DNA of 43,915 bases. It comes from CAYLPT01 sp964385645. Its GTDB lineage: Bacteria > Armatimonadota > Hebobacteria > Hebobacterales > Hebobacteraceae. The DNA lies in contig CAYLPT010000162.1 in the NCBI GenBank assembly GCA_964385645.1, positions 1-43,915 of the forward strand. The letters run 5' to 3'. The position numbers were made by a program, and so were the translations under genes. Positions 7,201 to 16,039 of the stretch are shown here, piece after piece (position 1 is the first letter of the stretch; each line of letters starts with the position of its first letter). The notes under the pieces are model-generated. The model was not told the origin of the DNA. It worked only from the letters and a program-made list of their open reading frames with translations, and did no database searches.

Positions 7201-8861
7201 GCTCGCGCCTCAGCGACGCGATCCGCCGGCGCATCGAGGTGCTGCCCGACGGCGAAGAGCGTCGGGACACCTGGAACGACCGCCTGGAGGGGGTGGTGGC
7301 CAGGCAGGTCGTCATCCCCGAGGCGGCCGTTGAGGACGCCTCGACCATCCTCGTCAAGATCTACCCCGGGCTGCTGAGCCAGGCCGTGGAGGGGCTGGAC
7401 TCACTGCTGCGGATGCCCTTCGGCTGCTTCGAGCAGACCAGCTCGGTTACCTACCCCAACGTGCTCGTGCTCGACTACCTGAAGACTACCAAGCAGGCCA
7501 AGCCCGAGGTGCAGATGAAGGCCGAGCAGTACATCAATGTGGGCTGCCAGCGCCTGCTCTCCTTCGAGGTCAAGGGAGGGGGCTTCTCGTGGTTCGGCGA
7601 GCCGCCGGCCCACCAAGTGCTCACCGCCTACGGGCTGATGCAGTTCCGCGACATGAGCCGGGTGCACGAGGTGGACGAGAACGTCATTTCGCGCACGCAG
7701 AACTGGCTGGCCGGCCGCCAGCGGAACGACGGCTCCTGGGAGCGCGACCCCGGCGGGATCGCGGAGGGCGTCATCAACCGCCAGACCGACCTGCTTCGGG
7801 TGAGCGCCTACATCACCTGGGCGCTTGCCGAGTCCGGCTACCAGGGCGCCGCGGTCGAGCGCGGCCTGGGCTACCTCGACGCGCACTGGCGGGAGGCCAA
7901 GGACCCCTACGCGTTGGCGGTCATCGCCAACGCCTACCTCACCACGCGCCCCGACGCGCCGGGCGCCCGCGACGTCCTCGAGGCCCTCGCCAAGCTCGCC
8001 GTCCTCGAGGATCGGGTCGCCTACTGGCGGGCCGAGGCGCCGACCTTCACCTCCGCGCGCAGCGAGGCCGCCGACCTCGAGACCACCGCCCTGGCGGCCT
8101 ACGCGCTCGTCAAGTCCGGCCGCTACGTGGACCTGGCGAACAAGGCGATCACCTATCTGATCCGCTCCAAGGATAGCTTCGGGACCTGGCAGACCACCCA
8201 GGCCACGGTGTGGGCCCTCAAGACCCTCCTGCTCTCGCTGCGGCGGGCCGCGGAGGAGATAGACGCCACCGTCACCATCGAGGTGAACGGCGAGCGGGTC
8301 GAGTCGTTCCGCATCACGCAGACCGACTACGAGGTCGTGCGCCAGGTGGACGCGCGCCACCTGGTCCGCAAGGGGAAGAATGATGTGCGCATCGCGCTCG
8401 AGGGCAAGGGCGGCGCGCTCTACCAGATCGTCGCCCGCTACTACCTGCCGTGGGCGATGACGGCGGCGCCGCCCCAGGAGCTGCTCACCATCGGCCTCTC
8501 CTACGACCGTACCCGGCTGACCACCGACGACCTGCTCACGGCCTCGGTGAGAGTGGTGAACAACGACCCGCGGGACTGCAACATGGTGGTCGTTGACCTG
8601 GGCCTGCCGCCGGGCTTCGAGGTGCTATCCGAGGACCTCGAGGAGCTGGTGGACCGCAAGGTGATCCAGAAGTACACCATCGCCGCGCGCCAGATCATCG
8701 TCTACCTCGAGCGGCTCGCCTCCCGCCGGCCACTCGAGTTCTCTTACCGCCTGCGCGCGAAGTTCCCGATCAAGGCCGCCAGCCCGGCCTCGCGCGTCTA
8801 CCGCTACTACAACCCCGAGATCGAGGCCAGCGCCGGGCCGGTCATGCTCGAGGTGCTCTGA
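4296..8861 (+). CDS. Bacterial alpha-2-macroglobulin with thioester motif and pseudopilin-like insert
   Basis: A 1521-residue periplasmic or exported macroglobulin, a family that traps attacking proteases by covalent thioester chemistry. The GTG start at 4296 has CAGGAG nine bases upstream; the N-terminus is a signal peptide (TRRALLAALGLALSAGLAA, possibly Tat-like) without a nearby lipobox. Recognisable parts are the MG2 domain (about 143, LLTTDKPLYQPNQTMHLRA), MG3 (about 241), a bait-region-type domain (about 545-600), MG7 (about 824-930, RQFFPETMYVNP, TTWRLQALA), the thioester domain with CFEQ (Cys1044, Glu1046, Gln1047; family rule CxEQ), alpha-alpha repeats to about 1310, and a C-terminal receptor-like domain. 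Residues about 674-760 form an extra segment ending RDRWGNPYRVSW and SAGPDGTWDTDDDL, which resembles the C-terminal domain of type II secretion pseudopilin GspG, then a Gly/Met/Ala-rich stretch. No pbpC partner is present; the ARPP-1 gene follows after 32 bp. Confidence 0.92.
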   Translation: MKTTRARLTRRALLAALGLALSAGLAANVPSPATELCPLKTVILGQSRWLAGGPASLRIIVTNHTTGEPVPGAAHIYLTPTDQQAAGRRQLFSGPLREGTLEASFQVPDVRPGTYDLSVRVVSRLGMDDVTRPVTIATESRVLLTTDKPLYQPNQTMHLRALALRWPWMVPAAGAPITFEVEDARGNKVFKRVVEASPFGVAAAQFTLADEINLGRYHVRALTDDGRAERTVEVKRYVLPKFRVDLSTDRAYYLPGERLTGKVQCDYFFGKPVSRSDVLITVSAFDVEFHEVAEVKGKTDENGTFAFETDLPDYFVGQPLEQGNAFVKLDVEVTDRAEHTERVTEMAPIAKDPLVITVVPESGELRPQLENVLYVLAATPDGRPAAGAQVTLGGERLGLREVEGRTDAAGIFQALLQLAREGALTVTVRDSQGLTVRRRFEELPSALGEHALILRASHALARVGDSVAFSVISTRPRGAVYVDVIRDRQTVLTRAVEVRGGQSRFTLPLTPDLQGTLQVHAYQILPDENIIRDTRLLYVEPADDLVVEVRPDQEAYRPGEPAELRFAVRDRQGRPTLAALGLTIVDESVFALQDMQPGLERVYFALERELLQPRYEIHGFTREGVVSGRLPFDEAPRPAEQEAVRQRAAAVLFAAAQERDPHTLVINTYQQRLEKARGAWAKEIARDAERINRALQNYHRRRGRYLDPGADIQALVGEGLLRRSDLRDRWGNPYRVSWYRAQCWLDSAGPDGTWDTDDDLLGIGERGEEGMLWGARGGGGMMVMEAAGRAGPLMRAADAAMAAPAPGLQGSPAPPGATAEPAVRLRQFFPETMYVNPALITDEQGRASVTVEMADSITTWRLQALASSQRGQLGSATTGLRVFQDFFIDIDLPVALTQNDEVSIPIAVYNYLPESQTVRLTLEKDPWFELVGDEPGKSLDIAASDIRVVYYRIRAKRIGNNPLTVHARGSRLSDAIRRRIEVLPDGEERRDTWNDRLEGVVARQVVIPEAAVEDASTILVKIYPGLLSQAVEGLDSLLRMPFGCFEQTSSVTYPNVLVLDYLKTTKQAKPEVQMKAEQYINVGCQRLLSFEVKGGGFSWFGEPPAHQVLTAYGLMQFRDMSRVHEVDENVISRTQNWLAGRQRNDGSWERDPGGIAEGVINRQTDLLRVSAYITWALAESGYQGAAVERGLGYLDAHWREAKDPYALAVIANAYLTTRPDAPGARDVLEALAKLAVLEDRVAYWRAEAPTFTSARSEAADLETTALAAYALVKSGRYVDLANKAITYLIRSKDSFGTWQTTQATVWALKTLLLSLRRAAEEIDATVTIEVNGERVESFRITQTDYEVVRQVDARHLVRKGKNDVRIALEGKGGALYQIVARYYLPWAMTAAPPQELLTIGLSYDRTRLTTDDLLTASVRVVNNDPRDCNMVVVDLGLPPGFEVLSEDLEELVDRKVIQKYTIAARQIIVYLERLASRRPLEFSYRLRAKFPIKAASPASRVYRYYNPEIEASAGPVMLEVL

Positions 8862-8893
8862 CCGGGCCGGCCACGATGAAGGAGGTGCAGACC

Positions 8894-10015
8894 ATGAGCG
8901 CCCGATCCGCCTTCGCCAGAGGGGCGAATCCGCTCAGGCGGAGTCCCCTCGCTGTGTGCCTGTTCATCGCCCTCGCGCTCGCCGCGGGCATTGCCCTCCG
9001 CCCCTTGCGGGCGGAGGCCCAGGAGGAGGCCGCCGTGGCCGCCGACGCCATAGGCGAGTACGCCGAGAACCTCCGCGTCGGCCCACCCCGGCGCCACCTG
9101 AACCTCACCCTCTACCCGGTGTTCGCCGACGGGGTCGCCGACCCGGGCGTAGCGCTGACCCTTCAGCTCGCCGTCGAGCGCGAGCTGCTGGAGATCCGGG
9201 AGCTCGACCCCCCGCAGGTCAACCGCGTCCTGGTGCTCAGCCGCGCCAAGGAGCCCATCTTCCTGATGGGCGGTGAGATGCTGGAGGGCGCGAAGCAGGA
9301 CCGCATCGTGGGCGATGACACGATTGTGCCCGCGGGCGCGAAGATCGAGCTGCCCGTCTTCTGCGTCGAGCGCGGCCGCTGGGTGGCCAAGGGGGAGACC
9401 TTCGCGCCTGCGGGCGCCCTGGCCACCAGCGCGGTGCGCCGCGCACGCGCCCGCGCCGACCAGAGCTTGGTGTGGGGCCAGGTGGCGGCCGAGCAGGAGC
9501 GGCTCTCCGCCCCCAGCGACACCGGCGCGCTGCGCTCCTTGCGAGAGAGCCCCGAGGTTCGGGCGAGGACCGCCGCCTACCAGCGGGCGCTGGGTAGCTT
9601 CCCAGAGGACCTGCCGCGTGCTCGCGGCGTCGTCGCCTGCGTAGGAGGCGAGATCATCGCCGCCGACCTGTTCGGCTCCCAAGCGCTCTTCCAGCGGCTT
9701 TGGCCCGCGCTGCTCGAATCCTACATCGTGGACGCGGTGGACCGGCCCGAGCGCGGCCGGGCGCCCGACGCCGTCCAGATCAGGCGGTGGCTTGAGGGGG
9801 TACGCCGCGCCGAGCGGACCCCCAGGGACACCCCGGGCGCGGGCGAGCTCCTCGAGCTCGGCGGCGCCGGCATCATCGGCTCCGCCCTCATCTACCAGAG
9901 CGCGGTGGTGCACATGGAGCTCTTTCGCGGTCTGGTCGGCCGGCCCGTCCCCTTCAATCGCATCGAGTTTCGCCGCCAGCGCCTCGGCGTGGACAGCCCG
10001 GAGGGGCTGGACTGA
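8894..10015 (+). CDS. ARPP-1/DUF6569 family protein, exported
   Basis: A 373-residue protein. The ATG at 8894 is chosen over the one at 8876 because an ideal AAGGAGGT site lies between them, seven bases upstream of 8894. A signal peptide or signal anchor occupies about residues 20-45 (VCLFIALALAAGIAL). The body matches the ARPP-1 (DUF6569) pattern: RRHLNLTLYPVF, then LEIRELDPPQVNRVLVLS, PIFLMGGEMLEGAKQDRIV, TIVPAGAKIELPVFCVERGRW and late VVACVGGEIIAADLFGS. The biochemical role of the family is not established; it is known mainly from comparative genomics. It lies directly behind the alpha-2-macroglobulin gene on the same strand, probably in one operon, which suggests a shared envelope function by inference. 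Confidence 0.8.
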   Translation: MSARSAFARGANPLRRSPLAVCLFIALALAAGIALRPLRAEAQEEAAVAADAIGEYAENLRVGPPRRHLNLTLYPVFADGVADPGVALTLQLAVERELLEIRELDPPQVNRVLVLSRAKEPIFLMGGEMLEGAKQDRIVGDDTIVPAGAKIELPVFCVERGRWVAKGETFAPAGALATSAVRRARARADQSLVWGQVAAEQERLSAPSDTGALRSLRESPEVRARTAAYQRALGSFPEDLPRARGVVACVGGEIIAADLFGSQALFQRLWPALLESYIVDAVDRPERGRAPDAVQIRRWLEGVRRAERTPRDTPGAGELLELGGAGIIGSALIYQSAVVHMELFRGLVGRPVPFNRIEFRRQRLGVDSPEGLD

Positions 10016-10057
10016 CGCCCCTGAAGGCGCCGGCGCGGCGCGCGGGGAACCGCGGGG

Positions 10058-10090
10058 GCGGCCCCCTCCGGGTTCGGCACGGGGGGCCGC
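10058..10090 (+). promoter_or_regulatory. Stem-loop just upstream of the URO-D-family ribosome site
   Basis: Arms GCGGCCCCC (10058-10066) and GGGGGCCGC (10082-10090) are exact complements with a 15-nt loop. The 3' arm ends two bases before the GAGGAG ribosome site. It may end transcripts from the ARPP-1 gene or influence translation of the next gene; no T-run is present. Confidence 0.35.
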
Positions 10091-10103
10091 TGAGGAGAGC
10101 CAC

Positions 10104-11162
10104 ATGCCCAGGGAGACGATGAGCGCGCGCGAGCGCTGGCTGGCGGTGCTGTCCCGGGACACGCCCGACCGCCTGCCCATGGACTACTGGGCCACCGGGG
10201 AGGCTACCGAGCGCCTGATGGCCCACCTCGGGGTCGGCGATGTCGAGGAGCTCTACCGGCGCCTGCACATTGACCGGCCGGTCGGCGTGGGCCCCCGCTA
10301 CGTCGGCCCGCCCATCGCCCGCGGCGAGGACGCCTTCGGGTGTCGCTTCCGCCGCGTCGAATACGGAACGGGCGCCTACGATGAGTGTATCCATCATCCG
10401 CTGGCCCGGTACGATTCCCCCGCGGAGATCGAGGCGCACTACACCTGGCCCACCCCCGACTGGTGGGACCACTCGGGCATCGCGGAGCAGGTGCGCGGGA
10501 AGGACGACCGACCGGTGCAGGGCGGCGGCTCCGAGCCCTTCCTCCAGTACTGCCAACTGCGCGGGCAGGAGCAAGCCCTGATGGACCTGGTTCTCAAGCC
10601 CGAGCTGGCGCACTACTGCCTCGACAAGCTCTTCGGGCTCGCCTACGAGAACACGCGGCGCATCTTCGAGCAGATCCCGGGGCAGGTGACGTTCTCCTAT
10701 GTGGCCGAGGACATGGGCTCGCAGGAGAGCCTGCTCTTCTCCCCCGCGCAGATCAGGGAGTTCCTGCTGCCCGGGATGAAGCGCATGGCGGAGCTCGTGC
10801 ACCAGGCCGGCGCGTATGTGTTCCACCACAACGACGGTGCGATCCGGCCCATCGTGCCCGACCTCACCGGCATCGGCATTGACGTGCTCAACCCCGTCCA
10901 GTGGCGCTGCCGGGGCATGGACCGGGAAGGGCTCAAGCGCGAGTTCGGCGAGCGGCTGGTGTTCCACGGAGGTATGGACAACCAGTATACCTTGGCACGC
11001 GGGTCGGTCGCGGAGGTCGAGCAGGAGGTCGCCGACAACCTGCGCCTGCTGGGGCGCGGGGGTGGCTACATCCTCGCCCCGTGCCATAATCTCCAGGCGG
11101 TCAGCCCCCCTGAGAACATCGTCGCCATGTACGAGGCCGGCTACCGGCTGGGCTGGGCCTAG
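10104..11162 (+). CDS. Uroporphyrinogen decarboxylase (URO-D) superfamily protein
   Basis: A 352-residue cytoplasmic protein of the UroD/MtaA-like barrel superfamily. The ATG at 10104 has GAGGAG upstream; an alternative ATG at 10119 is also possible. Features include the N-terminal RERWLAVLSRDTPDRLPMDYW, a central TFSYVAEDMGSQESLLFSP, AYVFHHNDGAIRPIVPDL, DVLNPVQWRCRGMDREGLKREFG and the C-terminal GGGYILAPCHNLQAVSPPENI. The HHND and PCHN segments fall where methyltransferase-type members place zinc ligands, so a corrinoid-linked methyltransferase or other non-haem role is more likely than haem synthesis. No corrinoid protein or haem gene is nearby. A 9-bp GC stem (10058-10066 with 10082-10090) sits just before the ribosome site. 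Confidence 0.85.
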   Translation: MPRETMSARERWLAVLSRDTPDRLPMDYWATGEATERLMAHLGVGDVEELYRRLHIDRPVGVGPRYVGPPIARGEDAFGCRFRRVEYGTGAYDECIHHPLARYDSPAEIEAHYTWPTPDWWDHSGIAEQVRGKDDRPVQGGGSEPFLQYCQLRGQEQALMDLVLKPELAHYCLDKLFGLAYENTRRIFEQIPGQVTFSYVAEDMGSQESLLFSPAQIREFLLPGMKRMAELVHQAGAYVFHHNDGAIRPIVPDLTGIGIDVLNPVQWRCRGMDREGLKREFGERLVFHGGMDNQYTLARGSVAEVEQEVADNLRLLGRGGGYILAPCHNLQAVSPPENIVAMYEAGYRLGWA

Positions 11163-11171
11163 CGCCGGCGC

Positions 11172-12371
11172 TCAAGGGTGGCCTTGAGCGCGGGCCCCCG
11201 GGCCGCGGGTGAGCATGAGCCCGGCTGAGGTGGCCCACAGGCCGAGGGCGATGAGGAAGACGGCGCGGGGGCCGAGGGCGCCGGCGAGGGCAGCGCCGAG
11301 GAAGGGCCCCGGGATGCCGCGGCAGGCCTGGAGGAAAGCGAACATGCCCGCGTAGGCGGCGACGGCGTCTCGGCGCCCGAAGTGCATCGCCGCGTTGACG
11401 TAGCCCAGGTCGCCGCCCGCGCCGGCCAGGCCCTGGGCGGCCGCGGCGATCAGAAGCGGCGGGACGCTGTGGGTGAAGAAGTACACCGTGGGCGCCACTG
11501 CGGCGACGGCGACCACCGAAAGCATGAGCCGATAGGGGCCGTGGCGGTCGAGGACGCGCCCCCACAGCAGGTAGCCGAGCATGCCGAAGGCGGAGGCGCA
11601 GGTGGCCAGATAGCCAACCCAGGGGGTGGAGATCCGCAGCACGTCCACCTGGAAGATGGGGATGACCGGGCCCATAACCAGGTTTCCGAGCCCATAGAGG
11701 AAGAAGCAAGCGGCGTAGAGGCGGAAGGCGCGGTCCGCGGCGAGCAAGTGGAAGCTCTCCCAGGGCTGGGTGCGCGGCGGGGGCGGCTCCTGCGGCTCAG
11801 CGCGCACGCCGATGCGCGAGAAGGCGAGGGTGCCGAGCACGCCCAGCGCGGCAAGCGCCGGGAAGACCCACCGGTAGCTGACCCGCACGAGCACCGAGCC
11901 GACGACAGCGGCCGCCGCCATGGAGGCGGCGATCTGGACCACGCGCACCAGCCCCATCAGCCGCCCGCGGCGCTCCACGGGGTAGGCATCCCGGATCACC
12001 GCCGCGTAGGCCGGCGCGCCCAGCGAGCCCACCGCCGAGGCGAGGAAGCTGATGCCGATGAACGCGGGCGCGCCCACCGCCAGCGGCATGGCGAAGAAGA
12101 GCGACCGCGCAACCAGCCCCGGCCCCACTGCATATGGCAGCTTCGGCCGACCGCGGATGTAGTGCGCGATAAGCGGCGCGAACAGGTTCCCCACCGACCA
12201 GGAGGCGCTCAGGCAGGCGATCAGGAACGCCGAGGCCTGCAGGTCGCGCCGCGCGATCACCCCCAGGAACGGGTAGACTCCGCCCAGGTACAGCCCGGTC
12301 AGCAGCGCCGCTGTCGCGTCCCAGCGAAAGGCCCGCCTCACCGACCTCGGAACCTCGACCCACACCGCCAT
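11172..12371 (-). CDS. Major facilitator superfamily transporter
   Basis: A 399-residue integral membrane protein with about 12 hydrophobic segments in two halves separated by a hydrophilic loop (around residues 195-215, AEPQEPPPPRTQPWES). The loop after TM2-3 (HYIRGRPKLPYAVGP) and the RDAYPVERRGRLMGLVR segment after TM4 match the MFS pattern (compare D-x-x-x-x-x-R-G-R). In the second half, LLWGRVLDRHGPYRLML is the repeat of the loop 2-3 motif. The substrate cannot be told from sequence; it is probably a drug, sugar or metabolite exporter. It starts 30 bp after the cysK stop on the same strand, so cysK and this gene may be co-transcribed. Its end is nine bases from the stop of the convergent UroD-family gene. 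Confidence 0.85.
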   Translation of the reverse strand: MAVWVEVPRSVRRAFRWDATAALLTGLYLGGVYPFLGVIARRDLQASAFLIACLSASWSVGNLFAPLIAHYIRGRPKLPYAVGPGLVARSLFFAMPLAVGAPAFIGISFLASAVGSLGAPAYAAVIRDAYPVERRGRLMGLVRVVQIAASMAAAAVVGSVLVRVSYRWVFPALAALGVLGTLAFSRIGVRAEPQEPPPPRTQPWESFHLLAADRAFRLYAACFFLYGLGNLVMGPVIPIFQVDVLRISTPWVGYLATCASAFGMLGYLLWGRVLDRHGPYRLMLSVVAVAAVAPTVYFFTHSVPPLLIAAAAQGLAGAGGDLGYVNAAMHFGRRDAVAAYAGMFAFLQACRGIPGPFLGAALAGALGPRAVFLIALGLWATSAGLMLTRGPGARAQGHP

Positions 12372-12401
12372 CTCGCGATCGCTCGGCTTGGCGGCGACGC
12401 G

Positions 12402-13340
<939 letters not shown>

Positions 13341-13380
13341 GTGCGCTCCCCTTGGCTCACAGGCCCTGAGGTCGCTCAAG

Positions 13381-13405
13381 AGCCTGCCCTGAGCCTGCCG
13401 AAGGG
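13381..13405. repeat. Dispersed-type repeat with the CTGCCCTGAGCCTGCCGAAGGG core
   Basis: This intergenic run resembles a short repeat seen across many environmental bacterial genomes, where it produces spurious peptides such as LSLPKGS and TLRQAQGR. Only one copy is in this window, so identification rests on recall of the motif. It lies between the divergent cysK and lytic transglycosylase genes. Confidence 0.4.
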
Positions 13406-13499
13406 TTCTGCTGCGCCCTGCGCGTTCCCTGCGGAAACGTCCGCTCCGGCGCCCCGGCTCTCGCGTCCGTCCCTCGGCCGCGCCTGCGCCCGCCGCCGG

Positions 13500-13528
13500 T
13501 TGCCGGGGGCGGGCGGGTGCGGTATAAT
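13500..13528 (+). promoter_or_regulatory. Promoter immediately in front of the lytic transglycosylase ATG
   Basis: TTGCCG (13500-13505), a 17-nt spacer and a perfect TATAAT (13523-13528). The predicted start of transcription (about 13535) is only about two bases before the ATG at 13537, so the mRNA is probably leaderless. Confidence 0.75.
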
Positions 13529-13536
13529 AGAGTGGC

Positions 13537-14553
13537 ATGTTGCGGGCCCGTCCATTTCTCCGCCACGGCCGCGGCCGCGCGACCAGGGTCCTCGCTCTGG
13601 TCGCGCTTGGCGCTTGGGCGCTCGCCAGCGGGGCCTTCGCCGCCAGCCCCGAGGCGGTCTATGAACAGTCCGTCGCCCAGCTCGATCCCATTGACGTGGT
13701 CAGTGGCCAGCAGTACGAGCAGGCCCGGCGGCGGGAGCCCGGGCGAGCGCTCCAGCTCTCGGGCGCCATCCAGGGGATCGTCACCACGGGCGAGCGCCGC
13801 ACCATGATGCTCCAGATGGTGGACGGCGAGCCGGTCCAGATCCGGGTGGGGCCCGACCTGCCAGACATCAGGACCACCACGCGCGTGCGCTGCCTCGTGA
13901 AGCCGGCCGATCCGTCCTATGGCGCACGGCTAGACCTGGTGGACATCACCCTCGACCGCACCCCCCTGGAGGTGCTCCAGGAGGCCGCTCGGGGGGCCCT
14001 GAAGATCCCGGTGAGCGATGAGGACGAGCTGCAGCGCGCGGCGGCGGAGATGCAGCGGATCGCGCCGATGCCGGAGCGGGGCGGGGGAGTGCGCTGCTCC
14101 AGGGAGGCCATCCGCAGGTTCAACCCGCGGCTGTCGGCCGCCCAGGTGGAGACCTTCGCGAGCGCCATCGAGCGGTACTGCGCCGAGTACTCGGTGGACC
14201 CGGTCCTGATAGTCGCCATGATCGCCGCCGAGTCCCGCTTCGACCCCAATGCTCGCTCGCACAAGGGGGCCATGGGCCTGGGGCAGCTCATGCCTGCGAC
14301 GGCGGCGGCGCATGGGGTGGACCCCTGGGACCCGGTGCAGAACCTGCGGCTCGCCATCCGCATCATGCGCCGCAACCTCGACAAGTACGGCGGCGATCTC
14401 TATCGGGCGCTCGCCGCCTACAACGCGGGCGTCGGAGCGGTGGACCGCCACGGCGGCGTACCGCCCTACCGCGAGACGCGGGAGTACCTGTGGCGCATCT
14501 ACGAGTACATCTGCTGGCTGAGGCACATCACCCCGAAGCCCCGGCCCTGGTAG
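13537..14553 (+). CDS. Lytic transglycosylase (SLT/GH23 domain), exported
   Basis: A 338-residue exported murein-cleaving enzyme. Residues about 15-36 are a signal peptide (TRVLALVALGAWALASGAFAA). An N-terminal region of about 120 residues (GAIQGIVTTGERRTMMLQM to DITLDRT) looks like a small beta domain without a known name. The C-terminal domain is a classic soluble lytic transglycosylase: catalytic Glu232 in IAAESRFDPNARS, GAMGLGQLMPATA, then ALAAYNAGVGAVDRHGG and YRETREYLWRI. It cleaves the MurNAc-GlcNAc bond and forms 1,6-anhydro ends during wall turnover. No ribosome binding site precedes the ATG; a TATAAT box sits nine bases before it, so a leaderless message is predicted. Confidence 0.9.
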   Translation: MLRARPFLRHGRGRATRVLALVALGAWALASGAFAASPEAVYEQSVAQLDPIDVVSGQQYEQARRREPGRALQLSGAIQGIVTTGERRTMMLQMVDGEPVQIRVGPDLPDIRTTTRVRCLVKPADPSYGARLDLVDITLDRTPLEVLQEAARGALKIPVSDEDELQRAAAEMQRIAPMPERGGGVRCSREAIRRFNPRLSAAQVETFASAIERYCAEYSVDPVLIVAMIAAESRFDPNARSHKGAMGLGQLMPATAAAHGVDPWDPVQNLRLAIRIMRRNLDKYGGDLYRALAAYNAGVGAVDRHGGVPPYRETREYLWRIYEYICWLRHITPKPRPW

Positions 14554-14614
14554 CGGGCCGCGGGCTGCCCCGTCCGCCCTCCACCGCTTCACCGCGCGCC
14601 TCGGATCGCGGTCG

Positions 14615-15049
14615 GTGATCGCCGCCGTACACGCCCTCACCGGGGCCGCCCTCGGCCGGCTCCTTGGCAACAGGGGCCGCGCCATGCTCGCCGGGGCCGC
14701 CTCCCATGTCATAGCCGATCTCCTGCCCCATCGGGACCTCGATCTCCCGCAGGAGGCGGCGCTGCTGGCCGGCGCGCTCGCCTTCGTGGTCGGGGCGCGG
14801 GGGGCGAACTCGCCCGAGTTCGTCGGCGCGCTCGCCGCCGCGGCCCCCGACCTCGAGAACCTCCTCGCCCGCGCCGGCGCTCTGCCCGAGGAGCGCCTCC
14901 TCCTTCCCACCCACAACCGCCTCCACGGCCCCGAGACGAAGGGCTTCGGACTTCAGCTCGCGCTCGCCGCCGCCAGCGTCGCCCTGCTGGTGGCCGCACC
15001 CCCGGCCGATTGCGCGCCCGGCCGGGGATGTGGTAACACCCTGCGATGA
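14615..15049 (+). CDS. Small membrane-associated His/Asp-rich protein (YdjM/DUF457-like)
   Basis: A 144-residue protein starting at GTG 14615. It opens with VHALTGAALGRLLG and continues ASHVIADLLPHRDLD, APDLENLL and PTHNRLHGPE. This arrangement of His and Asp in hydrophobic surroundings resembles membrane-bound metal-dependent hydrolases of the YdjM/DUF457 type, but the match is by pattern only. A hydrophobic segment lies near residues 109-127. The last codons overlap the ATG of xerD (ATGA at 15046-15049), so the two are translationally coupled. No good ribosome site precedes the GTG. Confidence 0.65.
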   Translation: MIAAVHALTGAALGRLLGNRGRAMLAGAASHVIADLLPHRDLDLPQEAALLAGALAFVVGARGANSPEFVGALAAAAPDLENLLARAGALPEERLLLPTHNRLHGPETKGFGLQLALAAASVALLVAAPPADCAPGRGCGNTLR

Positions 15050-15963
15050 CCGACGCCTGCGACCAGCCTGCCGACCGGCCCCTGCCGGCCCCGCTCGCCG
15101 AGACCCTCCAGTCCTTCCTGGACGGGCTGGCCGTCGAGCGCGGTCTCTCGGCCAACACGGTGGCCTCCTACCGGCGTGACTTGCAGGACCATCTCCGCTT
15201 CCTCGCTTCTGCCGGCGTCGCAGAGCCCGGGGCTGTCCAGGAGTCACACCTCATCCTCTACCTCGGGCGGCTGCGCCGCGCAGGCCTCGCGCCCTCCACA
15301 GTGATGCGCAAGCTCTCCGCCATCCGGGGCCTCTACCGCTGGCTGTTGAGCCGCGAGGCCATCGCCGCCGACCCAACCGCCGCTCTGCCGGCGCCCCGGC
15401 TTCTGCGCCGTCTGCCCGGGGTGCTCTCGGTCGAGGACGTCGCGCGGCTCCTCGCGCAGCCCAACCCCGCCACCTCCCGGGGGCGGCGGGACCGCGCGAT
15501 GCTGGAGCTGCTCTACGCCACCGGCCTGCGGGTTTCGGAGCTGGTGGGCCTGCGCCGGGGCGACCTCAACCTCGACCTCGGCCTGGTGCGCTGCCTGGGC
15601 AAGGGCTCGCGGGAGCGCATCGTCCCCGTTGGGCGTCCCGCGCTCGAAGCGGTCCGGGCCTACCTGGACTCTCGGCGGGACGCGTCGCCCGCGCTGTTCC
15701 TGGGAAACAAGGGCCGACCCGTCACCCGTGTCGCCTTCTGGCGGCTCCTGCGCCGCTACGCGAGGCAGGCCGGCATCCGCGCACCGGTCTCCCCCCACAC
15801 CCTGCGGCACTCCTTTGCCACCCACATGCTGGAGGGCGGCGCCGACCTGCGCGCCATCCAGGAGCTACTGGGCCACGCCAACATCGTGACCACTCAGATC
15901 TACACCCATGTCTCCGCCGACCGGCTTCGGGAGGTCTACCGCGCGCACCACCCGCGGGCGTGA
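15046..15963 (+). CDS. xerD: Tyrosine recombinase XerD/XerC type
   Basis: A 305-residue site-specific recombinase that resolves chromosome dimers at dif with FtsK. The N-terminal SAM-like DNA-binding domain (about 18-105) contains LQSFLDGLAVERGLSANTV and SYRRDLQDHLRFL. The catalytic domain has a complete active site: Arg162 (YATGLRVSEL), Lys186 (GKGSRERIVP), His251 and Arg254 (HTLRHSFATH), His277 (LLGHANI) and nucleophile Tyr286 (TQIYTHV). The length is exactly that of XerC/D. The setting is a housekeeping one, with no att sites or mobile-element genes next to it, so it is not read as an integrase. It overlaps the upstream gene by four bases. Confidence 0.92.
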   Translation: MTDACDQPADRPLPAPLAETLQSFLDGLAVERGLSANTVASYRRDLQDHLRFLASAGVAEPGAVQESHLILYLGRLRRAGLAPSTVMRKLSAIRGLYRWLLSREAIAADPTAALPAPRLLRRLPGVLSVEDVARLLAQPNPATSRGRRDRAMLELLYATGLRVSELVGLRRGDLNLDLGLVRCLGKGSRERIVPVGRPALEAVRAYLDSRRDASPALFLGNKGRPVTRVAFWRLLRRYARQAGIRAPVSPHTLRHSFATHMLEGGADLRAIQELLGHANIVTTQIYTHVSADRLREVYRAHHPRA

Positions 15964-16039
15964 GCTCCGCCCCGCTCCCCGGCAGGACCGCGGCGCCCTG
16001 CCGACGAAGCCCCCTCCATCGCTCAGACGAGGAGCCGTG

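Noticed and set aside
15046..15963. Tyrosine recombinase as the integrase of a mobile element
   Set aside because: Length and all active-site blocks fit XerD, the neighbours are housekeeping-like, and no att repeats, tRNA or element genes lie beside it.
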